A DNA stretch of 64,000 nucleotides, from positions 172,883-236,882 of the forward strand of contig NZ_CDDK01000002.1 of assembly GCF_000820225.1 (NCBI RefSeq), written 5' to 3'. This document shows, one piece after another, positions 1 to 8,693 of this stretch. The position numbers were made by a program, and so were the translations under genes. Positions within the stretch are counted from its first letter, which is position 1. Each line of letters opens with the position of its first letter. Under the pieces are notes generated by a model. It ran no database searches. It was not told the DNA's origin and saw nothing but the letters and a program-made list of their open reading frames with translations. The DNA comes from Aeromonas veronii bv. veronii. Its GTDB lineage: Bacteria; Pseudomonadota; Gammaproteobacteria; Enterobacterales; Aeromonadaceae.

Positions 1-446
1 GGGCCCGGCAGCGACCGGATCTCGACTGTTCTCCTATGGGGGTGCTGGGTCGGGTAGCCCGGATGGCGGCAATTGCCGGTCGTGAGGTGAGTGAAGAGCT
101 CAAGGAGTGCGGCTTGCTTGGCACGGACTTCGACATTTTGGCGACCCTGCGTCGGTCGGGTGAGCCACTGACGCCGACAGTGCTCTACCAGTCGGCCATG
201 TTGAGTTCGGGTGCCATGACGGCCCGGCTCGACAAGCTGGCCGAGCGGGGACTGATAGAGCGGCAAGCGGCGCCCAGCGATCGGCGCAGCCTGCTGGTCT
301 GCCTGACCGAATCGGGCAAAGCGCTCATTGACCGGGCGGTTGAGCTGCACGTGGCCAACGAGCGTCGCCTGCTGGCGCCACTGACCGAGGCGGAGCAGGC
401 TCAGTTAGCGGCACTGCTCAAACGCTGGTTGCTGGAAAACGAATAA
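1..446 (+). CDS. MarR-family transcriptional regulator (5' end outside window)
   Basis: Winged-helix regulator of the MarR family, normally a dimer that releases DNA on binding a small phenolic or similar ligand. The frame is open to the window edge (from base 3) and reads RPDLDCSPMGVLGR before the first ATG at 36. Related regulators have such residues inside the N-terminal helix, so the true start lies upstream and the gene is partial. The recognition helix is around SSGAMTARLDKLAERGLI, followed by the wing RQAAPSDRRS with the conserved D-R pair. The C-terminal dimerisation helix ends at LLENE. A strong terminator follows within a few bases. The regulated gene is probably outside the window. 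Family call is firm; ligand unknown. Confidence 0.85.
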   Translation, partial: ARQRPDLDCSPMGVLGRVARMAAIAGREVSEELKECGLLGTDFDILATLRRSGEPLTPTVLYQSAMLSSGAMTARLDKLAERGLIERQAAPSDRRSLLVCLTESGKALIDRAVELHVANERRLLAPLTEAEQAQLAALLKRWLLENE

Positions 447-447
447 C

Positions 448-473
448 AAAAACGGGCCAGCAGGCCCGTTTTT
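448..473. terminator. Bidirectional rho-independent terminator between the marR-type gene and mltB
   Basis: Perfect 11-bp stem AAAAACGGGCC / GGCCCGTTTTT with a 4-base loop (459-462). The A and T runs at its two ends let it serve both convergent genes. Confidence 0.85.
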
Positions 474-494
474 GTTGGCAAATCAGTGCTTGAC

Positions 495-1586
495 TCAGTA
501 ACCGCCTTTGGCCTCTTTCACCGCCAGCCCCAGCTGCCACACCGCCATGGCGTAGTGGGTGCTGTGGTTGTAGCGGGTGATGGTGTAGAAGTTGGGCAGG
601 CCGTACCAGTATTGGTAGCCGGTGCCTACATCGAGGCGTAGCAGGCTCGACTCGCTGTGGTTGCCTAGGCTGCTGGTGGGGGTCAGCCCTGCGCGGCGCA
701 GGGTGGCGACCCGGTAGCGGGTCTGGAAGCCATGCTCATAGCCGGGCAGTTGGCCCTGACCGCGCACCGCCACCGGTTGGCCTTTCTCCCAGCCGTGGGC
801 CTTGAAGTAGTTGGCGACGCTGCCGATGGCATCTACCGGATCCCACAGGTTGGTGTGGCCGTTGCCGTCAAAGTCCACCGCATAGCGCTGGAAGCTGGAG
901 GGCATAAACTGGCCGTAGCCCATGGCGCCCGCATAGGAGCCCTTGGGTTCGGTGGGGTCCATCCCCTCGTCGCGGGTCATCACCAGGAAGGCTTCCAATT
1001 CGCTCGTGAAGAACTCGGCGCGGCGCGGGTAATCAAACGCCAGGGTGGCCAGTGCATCCAGAATGCGGGTCTTGCCCATCACCCGGCCCCAGCGGGTCTC
1101 GACCCCGATAATGCCGACGATGATCTCCGGCGGCACCCCGTAGATCTGCTCCGCCCGGTTCAGCTCGCTTGCGTATTCACGCCAGAAGTTGACGCCGTTC
1201 TGTACGTTGTCGGGGGTGATGAACTTGGCGCGATAGCGGTTCCAGGCGCCGGTCGGGCCGGTGGGCTTGGCGGTGGTCGGCGCCTGGGCATCCATCAGGC
1301 GGATGATCCAGTCGTAACGCTCTGCCTGTGCCAGCACCTGATGCAGCTGGGCGTTGTCAAAACCGTGCTTCTCGACCATCTTCTGGACGAACCGGTCCAC
1401 GTTGGGGCGGTTGGCGAAGTCCCCCTTGCTAACCCCTTGTGTATAAACGGGTTTGCTCGATGGCGCCTGATTGATAAAGGCGCTCTTGGGCTGGGGGACT
1501 ACCACGGGCTTTGGCGCTGGGGCGCTGCTGCAGCCACCGAGCAGGGGGAATAACGACAGAGTGAGAAGAGAGGCAAGGCGACGCAT
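495..1586 (-). CDS. mltB: Membrane-bound lytic murein transglycosylase B
   Basis: Lipoprotein that cleaves the glycan strands of peptidoglycan with 1,6-anhydro ring formation, attached to the inner face of the outer membrane. I chose the ATG at 1586 because it gives a typical lipoprotein signal (MRRLASLLTLSLFPLLGGC, lipobox LLGGC). The longer frame upstream adds an unlikely charged extension. The length of 363 aa matches the E. coli enzyme (about 361). The catalytic Glu lies in GVETRWGR. GYGQFMPSSFQRYA and FDGNGHTNLWDPVDAIGSVANY are typical of the SLT2/MltB fold, though the second stretch is only partly quoted here as a guide. Monocistronic between two terminators or intergenic gaps. Confidence 0.93.
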   Translation of the reverse strand: MRRLASLLTLSLFPLLGGCSSAPAPKPVVVPQPKSAFINQAPSSKPVYTQGVSKGDFANRPNVDRFVQKMVEKHGFDNAQLHQVLAQAERYDWIIRLMDAQAPTTAKPTGPTGAWNRYRAKFITPDNVQNGVNFWREYASELNRAEQIYGVPPEIIVGIIGVETRWGRVMGKTRILDALATLAFDYPRRAEFFTSELEAFLVMTRDEGMDPTEPKGSYAGAMGYGQFMPSSFQRYAVDFDGNGHTNLWDPVDAIGSVANYFKAHGWEKGQPVAVRGQGQLPGYEHGFQTRYRVATLRRAGLTPTSSLGNHSESSLLRLDVGTGYQYWYGLPNFYTITRYNHSTHYAMAVWQLGLAVKEAKGGY

Positions 1587-1691
1587 AGGGTTCTCAAAGA
1601 GACTGATAAAAGTGTCGCAATGGTAAAACATTGTCATCCGGGCGCAAGTGTTCCGTGCGCCTTGTTTGCCGCCAATTCATCGTGCGATGGA

Positions 1692-2333
1692 TTAGCCCTT
1701 CTGTGAGGGCTGTGCTGTTTCGCGCTGGGGGGGACGCAGGGTGTGGTAACCGCTCCAGAGTCGGGTCAGGGTGGTAATGGCGCAGAGCAGGGCAAAGCCG
1801 TAGGCGAGCGGGGCGAAGGCGGTGGGCCACAGGCACATCAGCACAAAGAGGGCGATGGTTTCGCTCCCCTCGGTGAGGCCGCCCAGATAGTAGAGGGATT
1901 TGTGGTGGTAGACCGGATTGTCGATCCCCCGCTTGCCCGCCATGATGGCAAACGCCAGAAAGCTCGAGCCGGTGCCCATAAAGGCAAACAGCAGGGTGGC
2001 GGCGGGCAGTGCATTGGCCGGGGCGGCGAGGGCAAAGCCCAGCACCACGGCGGCGTAGAAAATAAAGTCGAGCGTGATGTCGAGAAAGCCGCCGCAATCG
2101 GTGATGCCGGTTTCCCGCGCCACGGCGCCATCGAGCCCGTCCAGCAGCCGGTTGAGCAGGATGGTCGCGAGTGCCCACTGATAGCTGCCAAAGGCCAGCA
2201 GCGGCAGCGCCAGCATGCCGATGGCAAAGCCGGTGAGGCTCACCTGATTGGCACTGATCCCGGCACGGCAGAGCGGTTTGGCAAGCTGGGTGAGAGGGCT
2301 GCGGATCACGGGGATCAGGTGGCGGTCAAACAA
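1692..2333 (-). CDS. ynjF: CDP-alcohol phosphatidyltransferase, YnjF-like
   Basis: Integral membrane enzyme of the CDP-alcohol phosphotransferase family, which moves a phosphatidyl or similar group from CDP onto an alcohol. The signature D-G-x2-A-R-x8-G-x3-D-x3-D is intact (DGLDGAVARETG ... GGFLDITLDF). The protein is 213 aa with about six hydrophobic segments. It is the last gene of the ynj-type operon, 14 bases after the ABC ATPase, matching the E. coli position of ynjF. The alcohol acceptor is not predictable from sequence. The E. coli rhodanese gene ynjE, which precedes ynjF there, is absent here. Confidence 0.85.
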   Translation of the reverse strand: MFDRHLIPVIRSPLTQLAKPLCRAGISANQVSLTGFAIGMLALPLLAFGSYQWALATILLNRLLDGLDGAVARETGITDCGGFLDITLDFIFYAAVVLGFALAAPANALPAATLLFAFMGTGSSFLAFAIMAGKRGIDNPVYHHKSLYYLGGLTEGSETIALFVLMCLWPTAFAPLAYGFALLCAITTLTRLWSGYHTLRPPQRETAQPSQKG

Positions 2334-2347
2334 GGTGAACTCCTCGG

Positions 2348-3025
2348 TTAAAAACAGGATTCGGTGAGATTGAGTATGGTGCCCGGTGCATCCTCTTCGT
2401 CGTGGGTCACCAGGATGGCGGGGATGGCCAGCGCTTTGATCTGCGCGAATACCAGCTCGCGAAAGGCGGCCCGCAGCGGCTTGTCGAGGCGGGAGAAAGG
2501 CTCGTCCAGCAGCAGGGCGTCGGGTTCCGCCAACAGCGCCCGCAGCAGACTGACCCGCGCCCGCTGACCCCCTGACAGCAGTTGCGGCAGCTTGTCAGCC
2601 TGATCCGCCAGTGTGACCTGTGCCAATGCGGCCAGTGCCTTTTCCCGCCGCGCGCGTTTTCCCTTGATGGTTGCAGGCATACCGAACATCAGGTTCTCCG
2701 CCACCGTCAGATGGTCGAACAGCAGGTCATCCTGAAACAGCATGCCGATGCGCCGTGCTTGCGCAGGCAAGGTGTTGAGTGGCCGCTCGCCGAGCCTTAC
2801 CTCCCCCTCCAGCCGGATCGGGTCGCTATCTGTCTGCGCGCCGGGCAGTACCCCGGCCAGCCCCGCCAGCAGGGAGCTTTTACCGCAGCCGCTCGGCCCC
2901 ATTAGGGTCAATACCTCGCCGGGGGCCACCTGCAGGGCGGGCAGCGAGAGCAGCAGATTTTCATCAAGGTAAAGCCGAAGAGGCGTGCTGCTCAGCATAT
3001 GGTTGTTTCCATCATGAGAGTTCAT
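2348..3025 (-). CDS. ynjD: ABC transporter ATP-binding protein, YnjD-like
   Basis: Cytoplasmic ATPase of the YnjBCD importer. Walker A GPSGCGKSS (near residue 43), signature LSGGQRARVSLLRALL, Walker B ALLLDEPFSRLD and switch His in LVTHDEEDA are all present. 225 aa, typical for this short type. Its ATG overlaps the stop of the permease gene (ATGA), so translation is probably coupled. Substrate unknown; the family was annotated in E. coli only by homology. Confidence 0.9.
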   Translation of the reverse strand: MNSHDGNNHMLSSTPLRLYLDENLLLSLPALQVAPGEVLTLMGPSGCGKSSLLAGLAGVLPGAQTDSDPIRLEGEVRLGERPLNTLPAQARRIGMLFQDDLLFDHLTVAENLMFGMPATIKGKRARREKALAALAQVTLADQADKLPQLLSGGQRARVSLLRALLAEPDALLLDEPFSRLDKPLRAAFRELVFAQIKALAIPAILVTHDEEDAPGTILNLTESCF

Positions 3026-4734
3026 CGTGAGCCGCCCCCCTTGAGCGCCGGATTGATCCGCGCTGGCAGCCAGAGCGCCAGCAGGTAGATAACGAGTGGC
3101 AACAGCAGTTGCAGCAGGCCGTAGAGCCCCGCCAGCCGCCGGTTGAGGCCGCTGCCGATGGCCACCGCTTCAGTGGTGATGGTGACCACCCTGCCAGCCC
3201 CAAACAGCAGGGTCGGCAGGTATTGGGCCAAACTAACCGCCGCCCCGACGCCGAAGGCAAACAGCAGCGGGCGCGCCAGCAGCGGCGCTTTGACCTGCCA
3301 CCAGGCTCGCCATGGCGTTGCCCCCAGCAGCAGGGCGCTCTGGGTGATCCGTGGATCGAACTGGCGATAGGGGCCGTGCAGGCAGAGATAGACATACGGA
3401 AAGACAAACAGCAGCTGGCTCCAGAGCACCCAGCCCCAGCCAATGCCGCTACTTATCGAGTCATGAGCAAGCCAGTCCAGCCCGAGCCGGATGCCAAACA
3501 GCAGGCTCGCCTGTGGCAGCAACAGCGGCAGGCAGATGAGCCAGAGCGGCCAGGGGCGGCGCCCGGCTTGTGCCTCCAGACTGCACACCGCCATCATCAG
3601 TGCCAACAAGCCGCTCACCAGCGCCAGCAGTGCGCTGGTTGCCAGCAGCGGCAGCAGGGTTGGCAGCAGATCCAGCCAGTAGTGACTGCTCCACTGGCTA
3701 GGCCAGAGGGCGGGAAAGGGCCAGCGGCGCGCCAGCGACCAGAGCAGCAGGGCCGCCAGCACCGCCAGATTGAGGGTGATCAGGGTGAAGGCAAAGCCCG
3801 CTGCGAGCCGGTTGGCAAAGAAGTGGGGCGCCGCCCGTTTGCCATTGAGCCAGTAGCCTTTGCCCATCTCTTTATGAAGCCACTCCAGTAATCTGAGCAT
3901 GGCAATGAGCAGCGCCGTGATGGCGAGCAGCAGCAGGGCGCCGCTGGCGGTGGCGCCACGCCAGAGCAGATCCGGGTCCTGATACCAGAGCCACAACCGC
4001 ACCGCCAGTGGGGCGGGGGCATCGGGCCCGAGCAGCTGGGCGAGATCCACCACCGCCACTCCGTAGGCCGCCACCGCATAGATGGGCAGGCGCAGGGCAG
4101 GCCAGAGGGCGGGCAGCAGCAGGCGCCACCAGGTCTGGGGGGCGCTGAAGCCAAGGCTTGCCCCCAGCCACTGCTGGCGTGCCAGCTGGATGGGTTGCTG
4201 CGCGGCCATCGCCATCAGTAGCAAAAAGGGGGTCTCCTTGAAAACGAGCAGTGCAATCAGCCCGAGCCCCCAAGGATCCCGAATGGTCTGCCAATCGGGG
4301 GGAAGATCAAACCCTGTTAGAGCTGGCGAGAGGAGCCGCAGCAGCCAGCCGGAGGGGGCGAGCAGAAAGGCAAAGCCGATGGCAAAGGCGACGTGGGGCA
4401 TGGCCAGCATAGGCGAGAGCAGGCGGCGGAGCAGTCCGAAAGCCCGGCTGTCGCTGTGGGCCAGCAGCAGGGCGGTCATCAGCAGGCTGCCAAGGGTTGA
4501 GGCAGCGCCAATCCACAGACTCAGCGCTGCTGAGTGCCATAGGCCAGGCTGGGCCAGCAGCAAGGCGAGATGAGAGGCGATCATCCCCTCCGCCAGCAGT
4601 TGCCACAGTCCCGCCAGCAATGGGATGACGAAGATCGCCAGATAAATGACCGCCATCCCCGCACTCATACTGGGGTGGCGTGTCAACCGGCGCCACGGTC
4701 GGGAGCGGGAAAGCGGGTGACCAGCGGCACTCAT
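3022..4734 (-). CDS. ynjC: ABC transporter permease, YnjC-like (fused two-domain)
   Basis: 570-aa inner-membrane permease made of two consecutive binding-protein-dependent transport domains, each with about six membrane segments. This resembles the FbpB/ThiP layout of iron or thiamine importers. The start at 4734 overlaps the stop of ynjB by four bases. Both halves carry the EAA-like loop in poorly conserved form (LGASLGFSAPQTWWRLLLP in the first half, LLGATPWRAWWQVKAPLL in the second). The paired domains explain why only one permease gene is present. Substrate unknown. Confidence 0.88.
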   Translation of the reverse strand: MSAAGHPLSRSRPWRRLTRHPSMSAGMAVIYLAIFVIPLLAGLWQLLAEGMIASHLALLLAQPGLWHSAALSLWIGAASTLGSLLMTALLLAHSDSRAFGLLRRLLSPMLAMPHVAFAIGFAFLLAPSGWLLRLLSPALTGFDLPPDWQTIRDPWGLGLIALLVFKETPFLLLMAMAAQQPIQLARQQWLGASLGFSAPQTWWRLLLPALWPALRLPIYAVAAYGVAVVDLAQLLGPDAPAPLAVRLWLWYQDPDLLWRGATASGALLLLAITALLIAMLRLLEWLHKEMGKGYWLNGKRAAPHFFANRLAAGFAFTLITLNLAVLAALLLWSLARRWPFPALWPSQWSSHYWLDLLPTLLPLLATSALLALVSGLLALMMAVCSLEAQAGRRPWPLWLICLPLLLPQASLLFGIRLGLDWLAHDSISSGIGWGWVLWSQLLFVFPYVYLCLHGPYRQFDPRITQSALLLGATPWRAWWQVKAPLLARPLLFAFGVGAAVSLAQYLPTLLFGAGRVVTITTEAVAIGSGLNRRLAGLYGLLQLLLPLVIYLLALWLPARINPALKGGGSR

Positions 4735-5930
4735 CAGTGACCGTAACGCTCGGCCCAGGCTGCTTCCAGCTTGAGCTGCCAGCTGGGGTGAGGCTCGGCC
4801 ACTGCTTTGAAGCGTAGTGCCGGTTGCCCCTTGGCTGAATCAGGCAGGGTATCGGCCCGCAGCACGCTGGGATCACCCCAGAAGGCCGGATTGGCTTTTC
4901 GTGCCTGCGCCGCCGGGCTCAGCAGGAAGTTGGCCACCACCTTGGCACCCGCACGGGCACTGGCGTTGAAGGGGATGGCGAGAAAATGGCTGTTGGTGAG
5001 CGCCCCTTTCTCCATGGCGACGGCTTCCACACTGGGGGGCAGGGCGCCAATCTGGGCGGCGCTCTGCGCCTCCTGCGGATTGAAGCTGATGGCCATGGCC
5101 AGTTCGCCATCATCGAGTAGCTGGCGGGTTTCGGCGGCGCTGGTGGGGAACAGTTTGCCCTTGCGCCAGAGTGCCGGATGCAGCTCATCGAGCCAGGCCC
5201 AGAGCGGGGCGGTCACGTTGGCAAAGTCGCTCTCGGTCGCCTCCCCATAGAGGGGGGCGGGGTTTGGTGTCAGCTCCAGCAGGATCTGCTTGAGAAAACT
5301 GGAGCCATGGAACTGGGGCGGCTTGGGATAGGTGAAGCGGCCGGGATGGGCCTTGGCCCACGCCAGCAGGGCTGCAGCCGAGGTGGGCGCTCTGGCGACC
5401 TCTTCGGTATCGACCATCAGATTGAGCTGGCCGATGCCCCAGGGGGCTTCAAGCCCTTCCACCGGCAGGGTGAAGTCCTCACTCACCGGCAGGCTGTTGT
5501 CTACCAGCGCCATGTTGGGCAGCTCGGCGGTAAAGGGAGCGCCAAGCAGCCCTTGCTCCTTGAGCGCCTTGAAGTTCTTGCCGTTGACCCAGAGCAGGTC
5601 GATGGGCCCGCCAGCTTGCTTGCCCGCCTGCTTGTTGGCCAGCAACTGGCTGACGCTCTGGGCGATGTCATCCACCTTCACCTGCACCAGTTTGACCTGA
5701 TAGTCGCGCGCCAGCTCCTGCCCGGCCCACACCAGATAGGCGTTGATCTCCGGGCTGCCGCCCCAGGCGTTGAAGTAGACGGTCTGCCCCTTCGCCTCCT
5801 CAAGGGTCTGTTGCCAGTTGTCATCAGGGGTGGCTAACAGCGGGCCGCTGGCCAACAGTGGCAGGACGAACAGCATGGCGTTTAGCCGCTGTTTGAGCTG
5901 TGAGTTGAGTTGTGAGAATGGCTTGAGCAT
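4734..5930 (-). CDS. ynjB: ABC transporter periplasmic substrate-binding protein, YnjB-like
   Basis: Periplasmic solute receptor for the YnjCD transporter. I chose the ATG at 5930 because it gives a signal peptide (MLKPFSQLN...LLASGPLLA, cleavage before TPDDNW). The upstream extension contains no signal. The mature part (about 370 aa) looks like the ferric-iron/thiamine/putrescine class of binding proteins, starting with VYFNAWGGSPEINAYLVW. It sits 17 bases downstream of the flavoprotein fusion gene and overlaps ynjC. The ligand cannot be deduced. Confidence 0.87.
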   Translation of the reverse strand: MLKPFSQLNSQLKQRLNAMLFVLPLLASGPLLATPDDNWQQTLEEAKGQTVYFNAWGGSPEINAYLVWAGQELARDYQVKLVQVKVDDIAQSVSQLLANKQAGKQAGGPIDLLWVNGKNFKALKEQGLLGAPFTAELPNMALVDNSLPVSEDFTLPVEGLEAPWGIGQLNLMVDTEEVARAPTSAAALLAWAKAHPGRFTYPKPPQFHGSSFLKQILLELTPNPAPLYGEATESDFANVTAPLWAWLDELHPALWRKGKLFPTSAAETRQLLDDGELAMAISFNPQEAQSAAQIGALPPSVEAVAMEKGALTNSHFLAIPFNASARAGAKVVANFLLSPAAQARKANPAFWGDPSVLRADTLPDSAKGQPALRFKAVAEPHPSWQLKLEAAWAERYGH

Positions 5931-5947
5931 AAACGTTTCTCTGGTTG

Positions 5948-8101
5948 TCAGGCGCCACGGCGCCAGCGGTGATAACGGGCCAGCAACGCCAGCACCCGGG
6001 TGGGCTGGTGGGCCCGTTTCCATTCACCCGCCACATATTTGTTCCCCTCCATCAGGGTGGGATAGGCGTGAATGGTGCCGAGGATCTTGCCAAGTCCGAG
6101 GCGGTGACGCATGGCGAGCACAAATTCGGCGATCCGCTCACCGGCGTGAGTGCCCACTATGGTGGCGCCAAGGATAGTATCCTTGCCCGGCACGGTCAGC
6201 ACCTCGACAAAACCGTGGCGCTCGCCATCGGCAATGGCTCTGTCCAGCTCAGCCAGCTCAAAGCGGGTCGCCTCGAAGGGGATCTTCTGCGCTTCGGCTT
6301 CCTTGCGATTGAGCCCAACCCGGGCAATCTCCGGCGTGGTGTAGGTGGCCGCCGGAATGACCCGATAGTCGGCCTGAAAGCGCTTGAACTGGCCAAACAG
6401 GGCATTTACTGCCGCATACCAGGCCTGATGGGCGGCAAAGTGGGTGAACTGGTAAGGGCCCGCTACATCCCCCACCGCCAATATGCTGGGGAAGTTGGTG
6501 GCCAGGAAGCCATCGACCGCTATGGTGCCGCGGGGGGCAAGCTCGACCCCCAACGCTTCGAGCCCGAAGCCGCTCACATTGGCGACCCGACCCAGTGCCA
6601 GCAGCAGTTGATCCCCTTCAACCTGTTGTGTTTCTTCGCCTCGGCGCAGTTGCAGCCGGATCGGTAGCTCCCCCTCGGCAGCGGGCAGATAGTCGGCTCG
6701 CTCGGCGCGCCAGCCTGTGAGTAGCCGCACGCCATCGCGGCTCATCTGCCCGGCCAACGCGTCGGCCACTTCCCTATCTTCGCGGGGCAGCAGTTGCTCC
6801 GAGAGTTCCACCAACGTAACGGGAATGCCGAGCAGGGCGAAGCTCTGGGCCAGCTCGCAGCCGATGGGGCCACCGCCCAGTACCAGCAGGCGGCGCGGCG
6901 GGGTGCGCAGTTGCCAGAGGCTATCCGAGGTGAGGTAAGGCACCTGATCCAGCCCCGGCAGGTTGGGCACCAACGGCCGGGCGCCGGTAGCGATGACGAT
7001 ATGGCGGCTGGCAAGGCGCTGGCCGTTCACCTCCACCTCCCAGGGGGAGACCAGCCGCGCCTCCCCTTCGATGCACTCCACCCCAAGCCCTTGATAGCGC
7101 TCGATGGAGTCGTGGGGCTCGACCTCTTTGATGACCGCGGCCACCCGCTCCATCACCGCCGAAAAATCGGCGCGGGAGTGGCTTGGGCTAAAGCCCAGCT
7201 CGTCGGCTTTACGCTGCTCTGCGGCAAAGCGGGCGCTGCGGATCAATGCCTTGGAGGGGACGCAGCCACTGTTGAGGCAATCGCCCCCCATCTTGTGCTT
7301 CTCGATGAGCGCCACCTTGGCCTTCACCGCCGCGGCGATATAGCTGGTGACCAGCCCACCGGCGCCCGCACCGATCACCAGCAGGTTGTAGTCATAGCGA
7401 GCGGGTTTGCGGTAAGGGGCGAGCAGGCGCCGCTGGGCGAGGTGCGCGGTCAATTTTTTGACCAGCAAGGGCATCAGCCCCAGCAGGGTCAGCGCGACCA
7501 TCAGGCCGGGAGAGAGGATATTGCCGGTGCTGGTTAATTGGCCAAGCTCGCTGCCCGCCAGCACATAGACGAAGGTTCCGGGCAGCATGCCAAGCTGGCT
7601 CACCCAGTAGTAGGTGCTGACACTGATGGGGGTAAGCCCCATCAGCAGATTGACCAGAAAGAAGGGGAAGACGGGGATGAGGCGCAGGCTGAGCAGATAG
7701 AAGGCCCCCTCCTTCGCCATGCCGGACTGAAAGGTGGCCAGCTTGTCGCCAAAGCGGGCGGTGACCCAGTCGCGCAGCAAGAAGCGGGCGCTGAGAAATG
7801 CCAGGGTCGCGCCTATGGTGCTGGCAAAGGAGACCAGCAGCAGCCCCCAGGCGACACCAAACACCGCGCTGCCACCCAGGGTGAGCAGGCTGGCACCGGG
7901 CAGGGAGAGGGCGGTGCTCAGCACATAGATAAGCACGAACAGCAGGCTGGCCGAGACAAAGTGGCTGTCGACCCAGTGCGCCACTGCAGCCTGCTGGGCC
8001 TGCAAGGCGCCCAGACTGAGATAGCGGCCAAGATCGAGGGCAAAAAAGGTGCCGATAAGGCCCCCCATCACCAGCGCAAGCAGCAGGCGGGTCCGGTTCA
8101 T
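5948..8101 (-). CDS. Fusion of a TVP38/TMEM64 membrane domain with a pyridine nucleotide-disulfide oxidoreductase
   Basis: 717 aa. Residues 1-230 form a TVP38/TMEM64 (DedA/SNARE-associated) membrane domain with several transmembrane segments and the motif LRLIPVFPFFLVNLLMG. Residues about 235-717 form a class-I flavin disulfide reductase. It has an N-terminal FAD site (VIGAGAGGLVTSYIAA), the redox pair in GGDCLNSGCVPSK, an NAD(P) site (LVLGGGPIGCELAQ), a second FAD motif (ILAVGDVAG) and a C-terminal dimerisation domain with HAYPTLMEG. That layout is closest to mercuric reductase-like proteins. However, there is no N-terminal metal-binding HMA domain and no C-terminal vicinal Cys pair, so mercury reduction is unlikely. 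Its ATG overlaps the ynjA stop codon. It probably passes electrons between NAD(P)H and a thiol or quinone-type partner at the membrane; this is inference. Confidence 0.85.
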   Translation of the reverse strand: MNRTRLLLALVMGGLIGTFFALDLGRYLSLGALQAQQAAVAHWVDSHFVSASLLFVLIYVLSTALSLPGASLLTLGGSAVFGVAWGLLLVSFASTIGATLAFLSARFLLRDWVTARFGDKLATFQSGMAKEGAFYLLSLRLIPVFPFFLVNLLMGLTPISVSTYYWVSQLGMLPGTFVYVLAGSELGQLTSTGNILSPGLMVALTLLGLMPLLVKKLTAHLAQRRLLAPYRKPARYDYNLLVIGAGAGGLVTSYIAAAVKAKVALIEKHKMGGDCLNSGCVPSKALIRSARFAAEQRKADELGFSPSHSRADFSAVMERVAAVIKEVEPHDSIERYQGLGVECIEGEARLVSPWEVEVNGQRLASRHIVIATGARPLVPNLPGLDQVPYLTSDSLWQLRTPPRRLLVLGGGPIGCELAQSFALLGIPVTLVELSEQLLPREDREVADALAGQMSRDGVRLLTGWRAERADYLPAAEGELPIRLQLRRGEETQQVEGDQLLLALGRVANVSGFGLEALGVELAPRGTIAVDGFLATNFPSILAVGDVAGPYQFTHFAAHQAWYAAVNALFGQFKRFQADYRVIPAATYTTPEIARVGLNRKEAEAQKIPFEATRFELAELDRAIADGERHGFVEVLTVPGKDTILGATIVGTHAGERIAEFVLAMRHRLGLGKILGTIHAYPTLMEGNKYVAGEWKRAHQPTRVLALLARYHRWRRGA

Positions 8102-8682
8102 CAGGCGTCCTTGCTGTCTGGCTGGGCGGGGCGTTCCGGTTGCACCGGCAGCTGGCAGAAGCCCTGCGGGGCGATATCGAGGGCGGCGTTGAACTTGGCC
8201 GACATGTTCTGGAAGGCGATGAGGCCGGTCAGCTCCACCATGGCATCATCGTCGAACCAGGGCTTGAGGCGGGCCGCCTGCTTATCGCTCACCCCATCCA
8301 GCCCGGTCATCGCTTCGGTGTAGTCGAGCACAGCTTTCTCTCGCTCGTCGAACAAGGTGCTTTCGCGCCAGTTGGCCAGCGCCTCCACCTTCTCGCTGGA
8401 GCCCGCCCGTTTGATCAGGGTCATGGCGTTGATGTCGACGCAGAAGCGGCACCAGTTGAGCTGGGAGACCCGCACCGTCACCAGCGAGCGCAGAACGGGG
8501 TCGATGGGGGAGCGCTTGCGGTTGATGACGCCGTAGAGGGTGGCGACGGCGGCAAACAGGCGCGGCGAGCGGCCCCAGCACTTGCCTGGAATGAGCACCT
8601 GACCATAGTTGCGCTTTTGCAGCCAGAAAAAGGGGCGGATAAACCAGGCATATTCCCGGTCGGGTTTCACCTCGACGCGCAT
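8101..8682 (-). CDS. ynjA: AhpD-like carboxymuconolactone decarboxylase family protein, YnjA-like
   Basis: 193-aa alkylhydroperoxidase-D-like protein. The redox motif CRFCVDIN (C-x2-C followed by acidic and polar residues) lies in the middle of the helical fold. Members reduce peroxides or act as thiol relay proteins. E. coli ynjA heads the ynjABCD set, so the context supports the call. The gene lies 11 bases after the DUF1499 gene and overlaps the flavoprotein fusion (ATGA). A thiol relay with the downstream disulfide reductase is a reasonable inference. Confidence 0.85.
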   Translation of the reverse strand: MRVEVKPDREYAWFIRPFFWLQKRNYGQVLIPGKCWGRSPRLFAAVATLYGVINRKRSPIDPVLRSLVTVRVSQLNWCRFCVDINAMTLIKRAGSSEKVEALANWRESTLFDEREKAVLDYTEAMTGLDGVSDKQAARLKPWFDDDAMVELTGLIAFQNMSAKFNAALDIAPQGFCQLPVQPERPAQPDSKDA

Positions 8683-8693
8683 TGATGACCTTC

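Noticed and set aside
5948-8101. Mercuric reductase
   Set aside because: Lacks the HMA domain and the C-terminal Cys pair, and no mer genes are adjacent.
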